Shown: positions 8,777 to 14,955 of the stretch, piece by piece
Layout: every line of letters starts with the position of its first letter
Numbering within the stretch: position 1 is the stretch's first letter
NCBI GenBank assembly: GCA_900764925.1
Contig: CAAFPW010000108.1
Location: 1 to 48,684 of the forward strand
Direction of reading: 5' to 3'
DNA length: 48,684 bases
Source: Fusobacteriaceae bacterium
GTDB lineage: Bacteria; Fusobacteriota; Fusobacteriia; Fusobacteriales; Fusobacteriaceae
Notes under the pieces: model-generated
What the model was told of the DNA's origin: nothing
The model's database searches: none
The model's input: only the letters and a program-made list of their open reading frames with translations
Program-made: the position numbers and the translations under genes

Positions 8777-10270
8777 ATGAAATATTTATTGGGAATACTT
8801 TTACTTATTTTTACAGCTTGTGGGATAGGAGAAACAAAGGAAAAAGTTCAAGAACAAACAGTTTTAAAAGTTGCTTTAGCTTACAAACCAAGATCCTATG
8901 ATCCTCATAGACATACAGATAGTTCTACCTTAGCTGTGACTAAGCAGATTTATAGCAACCTTTTTTCTTTAGGAGAGAAGGGAGAGGTAATTCCAGAATT
9001 AGTAGAAAGTTATGAAATCAAAGAGGACAGCTCTGTAATTTTAAAATTAAAAAAGGGTATATTTTTCCATGATGGACAGGAGATGAAAGCTCAAGATGTA
9101 AAAAGGAGCTTAGAAAGAAACTTAGAGATACCTGTTTCAAAAGTATTAGTTGAAGCCATAGAGGATATAGAGATTATAGATGACTATACATTGAAGATAT
9201 CACAGAGTAACTCACCATCTATACTACTTCACAATCTAGCTCACTCCTCTACTGCAATAGTAAAAGAGATAGAGGAGAATGAACAAGGGGTTAATCTTCT
9301 TGGGACAGGAGCTTATAAGATAAAGGATTGGTCTTTAAGTGAGAGGGTAATACTAGAAGGGTTTGATAAATTTTATGCTGGTAGTCCTAAAATGAAAGAG
9401 GTAGTTTTTCAAACTATTCCAGAAACCTCTAATAGACTTATAGCTTTGGAAACAAAGGAGATAGATATAGCTTATGACATATCTTCTAACGATATAAAGG
9501 GGATTGAAAAAAATCCAAATTTAAAAGTTATCAATGAAGTGTCTTTAGGAAGTGACTTTATAACAATAAACACGAGAAGAATTACAGATAAAAGAGTGAG
9601 ACAAGCAATAGAATATGCAATTGATAAAAGAGCTTTGATAGATACTGTATATGAAGGATATGGAGATATACCAAAATCTATACTTGCTCCAACAGTTTTT
9701 GGTTACGATGAAGAGGCAAAAAGTAGAGAGTACAACTTAGAAAAAGCTAAAGAGTTACTAAAAGAGGCTGGGGCAGAAAATCTAAACCTGGGGCTTTGGA
9801 TTTATGATGAACCATCTAGACAGCAGATGGCTCAAATTATTCAAGCAAATTTAAAAGAGATAGGAATAGATGTTGAGATCAATGTATTAGAGGTGTCATC
9901 TTTTTTACAATATACTGGAGCTGGTAAACATGATATGTTGATAGGACTTTGGTATATGAGTACTGGAGATGCTGATTATGGATTCTATCCACTACTTCAT
10001 TCTTCATCAGCTGGACCTGTTGGAAATAGAAGTTTTTATAGTAATCCAGAGGTAGATGATCTATTGGAGAGAGCGAGAAAAACTACATCTATTTCTGAAA
10101 GAAAAGAGAACTATAAAAAAATTCAGAATATTATAGGTGATGATGTTCCGTTATTTCCAATAGCTTACAAAAACTACATAATCGGTTTACAAAAAAATAT
10201 AGAAGGGTTTATATTTAACCCTAATGGAAATCATATTTTATATAAAGTATATGTAGAAAAAAATAAATAG
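8777..10270 (+). CDS. Lipoprotein substrate-binding protein, family 5 ABC transporter (peptide/nickel type)
   Basis: Predicted cell-surface or periplasmic lipoprotein that captures oligopeptides or a similar ligand for an ABC importer. A short hydrophobic leader ends in FTAC, with the lipidated Cys at residue 16. The body has the SBP_bac_5 hallmarks: YDPHRHTDSS near the start, YSNLFSL, VRQAIEYAIDKRAL, and a C-terminal DDVPLFPIAY. At 497 residues it is of normal length. The ATG at 8777 is supported by GGAGG at 8767-8771. No permease or ATPase genes are adjacent, so it is an orphan binding protein or feeds a transporter encoded elsewhere. It ends the operon before a strong terminator. Confidence 0.88.
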   Translation: MKYLLGILLLIFTACGIGETKEKVQEQTVLKVALAYKPRSYDPHRHTDSSTLAVTKQIYSNLFSLGEKGEVIPELVESYEIKEDSSVILKLKKGIFFHDGQEMKAQDVKRSLERNLEIPVSKVLVEAIEDIEIIDDYTLKISQSNSPSILLHNLAHSSTAIVKEIEENEQGVNLLGTGAYKIKDWSLSERVILEGFDKFYAGSPKMKEVVFQTIPETSNRLIALETKEIDIAYDISSNDIKGIEKNPNLKVINEVSLGSDFITINTRRITDKRVRQAIEYAIDKRALIDTVYEGYGDIPKSILAPTVFGYDEEAKSREYNLEKAKELLKEAGAENLNLGLWIYDEPSRQQMAQIIQANLKEIGIDVEINVLEVSSFLQYTGAGKHDMLIGLWYMSTGDADYGFYPLLHSSSAGPVGNRSFYSNPEVDDLLERARKTTSISERKENYKKIQNIIGDDVPLFPIAYKNYIIGLQKNIEGFIFNPNGNHILYKVYVEKNK

Positions 10271-10287
10271 ATACATCTAAATTTTTT

Positions 10288-10328
10288 AAACTCTGTTTGA
10301 ACAAAAATTGTTCTATAAAACAGAGTTT
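10288..10328 (+). terminator. Terminator of the helicase-to-binding-protein operon
   Basis: The arms AAACTCTGTTT (10288-10298) and AAACAGAGTTT (10318-10328) are perfect complements. An inner stem GAACAA (10299-10304)/TTGTTC (10308-10313) closes a 3-nt loop. It is followed by a U-rich stretch. Confidence 0.85.
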
Positions 10329-10512
10329 ATTTAATTATTTTTACAAAAAATAATTGATTGAATTATTGTTGAAATATTACATTTTTTTCGGTTTTTATAA
10401 AAAAAATACATTTTTAAAAAAGATTAAAAAGTGAAAATAAAAAATTAATGACAAATAATAAAGCAATATAAAATAAAAAAGAACTCATAATAAAAAAAAG
10501 AAAAATACCCTA

Positions 10513-10541
10513 TTGCAAATAAAATAACAATGTGGTAATAT
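10513..10541 (+). promoter_or_regulatory. Promoter of thl-crt-hbd
   Basis: TTGCAA (10513-10518) and TAATAT (10536-10541) are spaced by 17 nt. The predicted leader is about 65 nt and contains an inverted repeat at 10566-10581. Confidence 0.75.
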
Positions 10542-10565
10542 CTAGTTGTAGAGAAAAATAAATAC

Positions 10566-10581
10566 AGATCATAAGTGATCT
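10566..10581. promoter_or_regulatory. Inverted repeat in the thl leader, possible operator
   Basis: AGATCA (10566-10571), a 4-nt spacer TAAG, then TGATCT (10576-10581) form a perfect 6-bp dyad between the promoter and the thl ribosome site. Its position just downstream of the start point fits a repressor site or a small RNA hairpin. No regulator is recognised from it. Confidence 0.4.
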
Positions 10582-10615
10582 AAAACACACATAAAGATGG
10601 ACGGAGGGTATGGTT

Positions 10616-11800
10616 ATGGCAAAAAAAGTAGTTTTAGTAGGAGCATGTCGTACAGCTATAGGATCAATGGGTGGAGCTTTAAGTAACGTTCCAGCAGCAG
10701 AATTAGGAGCTGTAGTAATAAAAGAGGCTTTAAATAGAGCTGGAATACCAGCTGAAAAAGTGGATCAAGTATTATTTGGATGTGTAATACAAGCAGGACT
10801 AGGACAAAACGTTGCCCGTCAAGCTTCATTAAAAGCAGGATTATCAATAAAAACTCCAGCAGTTACTTTAAACGTAGTATGTGGATCAGGACTACATACA
10901 GTAAATATGGCAGCAGCAATGATACAATCAGGACAAGCTGATATCGTAGTAGCAGGAGGAACTGAAAATATGTCTTCAGCTCCATATTTATTAAGAAAAG
11001 GACGTTATGGATACCGTCTAGGAAACGCAGAATTAGTAGACGCAATGGTAAATGATGCACTATGGGATGCATTCAACAATTACCACATGGGAGTAACAGC
11101 AGAAAATATATGTGATCAATGGGGATTAACTCGTGAAGAGTTAGATAAATTTGCTGCTGATAGCCAACAAAAAGCAGTAAAAGCACAAGAAGAAGGAAAA
11201 TTTGTAGATGAGATTGTACCAGTAGTTATCAAAGGTAAAAAAGGAGATATCATCGTAGATACAGATGAGGGACCAAGACCAGGAACTACTGCTGAAGGAA
11301 TAGCAAAATTAAAGCCAGCTTTCAAAAAAGATGGAATGGTAACAGCAGGAAATGCTTCTAGTATAAACGATGGAGCAGCTGCAATAATAGTAATGTCAGA
11401 AGAAAAAGCAAAAGAACTTGGAGTAAAACCAATGGCAACTTGGGTAGATGGAGCATTAGGAGGAGTAGAACCATCTATCATGGGAATAGGACCAGTAGAA
11501 TCTACAAGAAGAGTTCTTGAAAGAACAGGAATGGAAATAAAAGATTTTGATTTAATAGAAGCAAACGAAGCATTTGCAGCACAATCATTAGCAGTAGGAA
11601 AAGATTTAGGATTTGATACTTCAAAACTAAATGTAAATGGAGGAGCAATTGCTTTAGGACACCCAGTAGGAGCTTCAGGATGCCGTATTTTAGTTACATT
11701 ATTACATGAAATGCAAAAACGTAATGCTAAAACAGGATTAGCAACTCTATGTATCGGTGGTGGAATGGGATGTTCTGCTATCGTTAAAAGAGAAGACTAA
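10616..11800 (+). CDS. thl: Acetyl-CoA acetyltransferase (biosynthetic thiolase)
   Basis: Condenses two acetyl-CoA to acetoacetyl-CoA, the entry step of butyrate formation, and can run in reverse. All thiolase catalytic elements are visible: the nucleophilic Cys in NVVCGSGLH (about residue 89), the His in ALGHPVGASG (about 349) and the second Cys in CIGGGMGC (about 379). The length of 394 residues is typical. I prefer the ATG at 10616, because GGAGG (10603-10607) is 8 nt away; the ATG at 10610 is only 2 nt from it. It is the first gene of the thl-crt-hbd cluster. Frequent CGT Arg codons stand out from the AGA-rich neighbours and suggest high expression. Confidence 0.97.
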   Translation: MAKKVVLVGACRTAIGSMGGALSNVPAAELGAVVIKEALNRAGIPAEKVDQVLFGCVIQAGLGQNVARQASLKAGLSIKTPAVTLNVVCGSGLHTVNMAAAMIQSGQADIVVAGGTENMSSAPYLLRKGRYGYRLGNAELVDAMVNDALWDAFNNYHMGVTAENICDQWGLTREELDKFAADSQQKAVKAQEEGKFVDEIVPVVIKGKKGDIIVDTDEGPRPGTTAEGIAKLKPAFKKDGMVTAGNASSINDGAAAIIVMSEEKAKELGVKPMATWVDGALGGVEPSIMGIGPVESTRRVLERTGMEIKDFDLIEANEAFAAQSLAVGKDLGFDTSKLNVNGGAIALGHPVGASGCRILVTLLHEMQKRNAKTGLATLCIGGGMGCSAIVKRED

Positions 11801-11841
11801 TAACTTAAAATTGTCAACTCACTTATCTTAATCTATATATT

Positions 11842-11867
11842 GTTAAGAGCAGATATCTGCTCTTAAC
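11842..11867. repeat. 26-bp perfect palindrome between thl and crt
   Basis: The half GTTAAGAGCAGAT (11842-11854) is followed at once by its exact reverse complement (11855-11867). There is no U-run right after it, so it is not a standard terminator. It could be an mRNA processing or stabilising hairpin that sets thl and crt-hbd levels apart, or a protein binding site. Confidence 0.75.
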
Positions 11868-11900
11868 TTATATAAAAACTAAAATTAAGGAGGCTTCATA

Positions 11901-12677
11901 ATGAATTTTATAACATATGAGCAAGAAGGATTTGTAGGAATAATAACTATAAATCGTCCAAAAGCATTAAACGCTTTAAATAGTGAAGTATTAAAAGAAT
12001 TAGATGCAACTTTGGATGGAATAGATTTAGAAAATACAAGAGCTTTAGTTCTTACAGGAGCTGGAGAAAAATCATTTGTTGCAGGTGCTGATATAGGAGA
12101 GATGAGTACTCTTACAAAAGAAGAGGGAGAAGCTTTTGGAAAAATAGGAAACGATGTTTTTAGAAAGATAGAAACTTTCCCAATTCCAGTAATTGCAGCA
12201 GTAAACGGATTTGCTTTAGGAGGAGGTTGTGAAATAGCAATGAGTTGTGATATTAGACTTTGCTCTGATACAGCTCTATTTGGACAACCAGAAGTTGGTT
12301 TAGGAATAACACCAGGATTTGGTGGAACTCAAAGACTAGCTCGTTTAATTCCTGTTGGAAAAGCTAAAGAGATAATCTATGGAGCAATAAATATAAAAGC
12401 TGATGAAGCTTATAGATTAGGATTAGTAAATGCTGTATATCCATTAGAAGAGCTATTACCAGCAGCTAAGAAATTAGCAGCAAAAATAGCTAAAAATGCT
12501 CCAATCGCAGTTAGAGCTTGTAAACAAGCTATAAATGAGGGATTAGATGTAGATATGGATCACGCTATCGTAATTGAAGAGAAACTTTTTGGAAGCTGTT
12601 TTGAAACTGAAGACCAAAGAGAAGGAATGCAAGCTTTCTTAGAAAAAAGAAAAGTTGAAGGATTTAAAAATAGATAG
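11901..12677 (+). CDS. crt: 3-hydroxybutyryl-CoA dehydratase (crotonase)
   Basis: Enoyl-CoA hydratase family enzyme that dehydrates 3-hydroxybutyryl-CoA to crotonyl-CoA. The oxyanion-hole segment SFVAGADIGEM near residue 60 is present. So is the glycine-rich block FALGGGCEIAMSCD near 105, followed by FGQPEVGLGITPGFGGTQRL with the two catalytic Glu positions. The 258-residue length is standard. AAGGAGG lies about 8 nt before the ATG. It follows thl by 100 nt, a gap occupied by the 26-bp palindrome, and precedes hbd by 56 nt. Together they provide three consecutive butyrate-pathway steps. The bcd-etf genes for the next reduction are not in the window. Confidence 0.96.
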   Translation: MNFITYEQEGFVGIITINRPKALNALNSEVLKELDATLDGIDLENTRALVLTGAGEKSFVAGADIGEMSTLTKEEGEAFGKIGNDVFRKIETFPIPVIAAVNGFALGGGCEIAMSCDIRLCSDTALFGQPEVGLGITPGFGGTQRLARLIPVGKAKEIIYGAINIKADEAYRLGLVNAVYPLEELLPAAKKLAAKIAKNAPIAVRACKQAINEGLDVDMDHAIVIEEKLFGSCFETEDQREGMQAFLEKRKVEGFKNR

Positions 12678-12733
12678 AATTTAACTCTTTATATTAAGTA
12701 ACATAGATATATAAAAATTTAGGAGGCATTAAG

Positions 12734-13573
12734 ATGAAAGTAGGAGTAATTGGTGCTGGAACTATGGGTTCTGGAATTGCACAAACATTTGCACAAACAG
12801 AAGGATATGAAGTAGTTCTTTGTGATATTAATGAGGAATTTGCAGCAAAAGGAAAAGCAAAAATAGCTAAAGGATTAGAGAAAATGGTAGCTAAAGGAAA
12901 AATGGAACAAGCTACTATGGATAACATATTAGGAAAAATAACTACAGGAGTAAAAGATATCTGTGGAGATTGTGATTTAGTAATCGAAGCTGCTTTAGAA
13001 AACATGGCAGTTAAAAAACAAACTTTTAAAGAATTAGATGCTATCTGTAAACCAGAAGCTATATTTGCAACTAACACATCATCACTATCAATCACAGAAA
13101 TTGGAGCAGGATTAAACAGACCAGTAATAGGAATGCACTTCTTCAATCCAGTACCTGTTATGAAACTAGTAGAAGTAATAGCAGGGTTAAATACTCCAGC
13201 AGAAGTAGTAGAAACTATCAAAAAAATCTCTGAAGAGATAGGAAAAGTTCCTGTACAAGTAGAAGAAGCAGCAGGATTTGTTGTAAATAGAGTATTAATT
13301 CCTATGATTAACGAAGCAGTTGGAATATTAGCTGACGGAGTAGCATCAGCAGAAGGAATAGATAACGCTATGAAACTTGGAGCAAATCACCCAATGGGAC
13401 CTCTAGCTTTAGGAGACTTAATAGGACTAGATGTATGTCTAGCTATTATGGAAGTACTATACAATGAATTTGGAGATTCTAAATACAGACCTCATCCATT
13501 ATTAAGAAAAATGGTTAGAGGAGGAAAACTTGGAAGAAAAACTGGAGAGGGATTCTTCAACTATAACAAATAG
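12734..13573 (+). CDS. hbd: 3-hydroxybutyryl-CoA dehydrogenase
   Basis: NAD(P)-dependent reduction of acetoacetyl-CoA to 3-hydroxybutyryl-CoA. The N-terminal Rossmann motif GAGTMGSGIAQ is at residues 7-17. NTSSLSITEI and GMHFFNPVPVMKLVE contain the catalytic Ser/His region, with Glu and Asn supplied by the NRVLIPMINEA segment. The C-terminal HPMGPLALGDLIGLD and GRKTGEGFFNY are classic for the family, and 279 residues is the usual short bacterial form. GGAGG lies upstream of the ATG. It is the last gene of the cluster and is followed by a bidirectional terminator. Confidence 0.97.
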   Translation: MKVGVIGAGTMGSGIAQTFAQTEGYEVVLCDINEEFAAKGKAKIAKGLEKMVAKGKMEQATMDNILGKITTGVKDICGDCDLVIEAALENMAVKKQTFKELDAICKPEAIFATNTSSLSITEIGAGLNRPVIGMHFFNPVPVMKLVEVIAGLNTPAEVVETIKKISEEIGKVPVQVEEAAGFVVNRVLIPMINEAVGILADGVASAEGIDNAMKLGANHPMGPLALGDLIGLDVCLAIMEVLYNEFGDSKYRPHPLLRKMVRGGKLGRKTGEGFFNYNK

Positions 13574-13591
13574 TGTTATAACCATAACCAT

Positions 13592-13625
13592 AAAAAAAGA
13601 GCTAGCAATTTTGTTAGCTCTTTTT
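13592..13625. terminator. Bidirectional terminator between hbd and mnmH
   Basis: AAAGAGCTAGCAA (13596-13608) pairs with TTGTTAGCTCTTT (13611-13623) with one G-U pair. A-runs and T-runs on both flanks allow termination in either direction. It lies between the convergent stop codons. Confidence 0.85.
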
Positions 13626-14655
13626 AATTTTCTTCCTCTAGTTTAAAAAAGTAATCAGTAAGCTCTTGGGCACATTTGTCCATATCCTCATAAGTTATAG
13701 AAAGCTCAAATTCATGCCTATCAATACTTACTTCATAGAGAGGATCGTAGTATTGCACAATCAATGTTTCTCCCAACTCTCTCAATTTTCCATCTTTTAA
13801 TAGTTGAAGATAGTTAGCAGTCTTCTCTTTAGAAACATAACGGGCTACCTTCATAATACAATCTTCAAGATCTTTTGTTGGAACGTTAGTGTAGTCTTCC
13901 ATTAATATATCTAGTCTATTTGGAATAGAGGTATCTATAAATACATGACGACCATTAGTCATAGAAGAATAGACAGATTCAGGAACATAAAGATTACCAA
14001 TTCTTTTACTTTCACTCTCCACTACAATGTATTTAGTTTTACAATTTCTCAAAAATTCAAATACCTCTCCATCAAATCTCTTTTGACTCTGAGGTAGTTT
14101 TTCACCTAGAGCTCCAAAAAAAGATCCTTTGTGAGCTGCCATTCTTTCTAAATCCATTACAGAAGCTCCTAGCTCAATCATCTTGTTTAAAATCTTTGTC
14201 TTTCCCACTCCTGTTCTACCATGAACTACAATATATTTAAAATTTTCATTAACCTTTGAAATATTATTTAAAACAAAATCTCTATATGCCTTATATCCAC
14301 CTTGAAGTTTTGCAACTTTGTAACCTAGACTTTCAAAAAGTGATGTGATAGAAGAACTTCTCATTCCACCTCTAGCACACATAAAAACAAGCTTAGAATG
14401 TTTTTTAGAAAGTTCCTGTATCTGTTCAAAAATTTCAGGTAATCTTTTAGAGATAAATTCAACTCCTATTTTTTTTGCCTCTTCTTTTGAAGATTGAACA
14501 TAGGTAGTTCCTACAACAACTCTCTCCTCATCAAGTAGAACAGGGATATTAACAGAGTTAGGAACCTTGTCTAATTCAAACTCCTTTGGAGTTCTAACAT
14601 CTATAAGGACAGCATCCTTTTCTTTTAAAAAGTTTTCAAAAGTTATTAAATTCAT
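13624..14655 (-). CDS. mnmH: tRNA 2-selenouridine synthase
   Basis: MnmH (SelU/YbbB) replaces sulphur by selenium in 2-thiouridine at the wobble position of certain tRNAs, through a geranylated intermediate, using selenophosphate. The N-terminal rhodanese domain starts with VLIDVRTPKEFE and has its active Cys in FMCARGGMRSSS (about residue 97). The C-terminal P-loop ATPase-like domain begins with VHGRTGVGKTK near 150. The 343-residue length is usual. AAGGAG lies upstream of the ATG at 14655. It is a single gene convergent with hbd. It implies that the cell makes selenophosphate; selD is not in the window. Confidence 0.93.
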   Translation of the reverse strand: MNLITFENFLKEKDAVLIDVRTPKEFELDKVPNSVNIPVLLDEERVVVGTTYVQSSKEEAKKIGVEFISKRLPEIFEQIQELSKKHSKLVFMCARGGMRSSSITSLFESLGYKVAKLQGGYKAYRDFVLNNISKVNENFKYIVVHGRTGVGKTKILNKMIELGASVMDLERMAAHKGSFFGALGEKLPQSQKRFDGEVFEFLRNCKTKYIVVESESKRIGNLYVPESVYSSMTNGRHVFIDTSIPNRLDILMEDYTNVPTKDLEDCIMKVARYVSKEKTANYLQLLKDGKLRELGETLIVQYYDPLYEVSIDRHEFELSITYEDMDKCAQELTDYFFKLEEEN

Positions 14656-14694
14656 TTTTCTATTCTCCTTAATTTTTAATACAGTTCATCTTAC

Positions 14695-14703
14695 ATTATA
14701 TCA
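14695..14703 (-). promoter_or_regulatory. mnmH promoter (extended -10)
   Basis: On the minus strand the sequence reads TGATATAAT: a perfect -10 hexamer with the TG extension. The candidate -35 box upstream is poor. The start would lie about 45 nt before the mnmH ATG. Confidence 0.6.
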
Positions 14704-14859
14704 TAAGTACAATAATATTTGAACAGTTAAAATTGTTATATAGATCATATTTAATAAATTTATCTTAGGGGGGGAAAAATTATAAAAAATAAATTATAAA
14801 AAAGAGAAAAAAACTTGACATATAAAAAAGTGAATAAAATAAGGTGGTCATAGTAATTT
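14704..14859. other. AT-rich divergent upstream region of mnmH and nrdJ
   Basis: There is no gene. A G7 tract lies at 14768-14774. A TTGACA hexamer lies at 14815-14820 but lacks a good -10 at 16-18 nt (TAAAAT is only 14 nt away). I see no conserved cobalamin-riboswitch core. Confidence 0.5.
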
Positions 14860-14875
14860 ATACTATATATAGTTA
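14860..14875. promoter_or_regulatory. NrdR-box-like site 1
   Basis: The ten central bases CTATATATAG (14863-14872) match the core of the published NrdR consensus acaCwAtATaTwGtgt at every position. Three of the six flanking bases also match. It forms a pair with site 2, centred 31 bp downstream. Confidence 0.7.
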
Positions 14876-14890
14876 TATTATAAAAATTAA

Positions 14891-14906
14891 ACGCTATATT
14901 TTGTGA
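14891..14906. promoter_or_regulatory. NrdR-box-like site 2
   Basis: ACGCTATATTTTGTGA matches the NrdR consensus acaCwAtATaTwGtgt at 13 of 16 positions by my count. It overlaps the -35 region of the nrdJ promoter. The 15-bp gap to site 1 puts the two on the same face of the helix, the arrangement described for NrdR. Confidence 0.7.
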
Positions 14907-14914
14907 AAAAATAG

Positions 14915-14928
14915 TGATATAATATACT
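14915..14928 (+). promoter_or_regulatory. nrdJ promoter
   Basis: TGATATAAT (14915-14923) is a perfect extended -10. Alternatively TTGTGA (14901-14906) and TATACT (14923-14928) form a pair with a 16-nt spacer. Either way site 2 of the NrdR pair overlaps the polymerase footprint. Confidence 0.6.
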
Positions 14929-14955
14929 TACTAAATTGAAAAGAGAGGGATTGGA

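Larger units (their letters stand above)
10329..10615. other. AT-rich upstream region of thl
   Basis: There is no gene. Poly-A and poly-T tracts precede the thl promoter and could act as an UP-type element. A weak AATAATT/AATTATT inverted repeat near 10350 is the only other structure seen. The promoter, a leader inverted repeat and the ribosome site are described separately. Confidence 0.6.

Noticed and set aside
11116..11481. 121-codon open frame opposite thl
   Set aside because: Shadow of a well-conserved thiolase gene; composition is not protein-like.
11842..11867. Palindrome between thl and crt as a Rex operator
   Set aside because: The Rex consensus is TTGTTAA-N4-TTAACAA; here the half-sites are much further apart and the inner bases do not fit.
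12694..13221. 175-codon open frame opposite hbd
   Set aside because: It is the reverse shadow of hbd, whose Rossmann and catalytic motifs are intact; there is no ribosome site and no family match.
14656..14955. Cobalamin riboswitch before nrdJ
   Set aside because: The gap is short and I cannot find the conserved B12-box core or the expected stem pattern.
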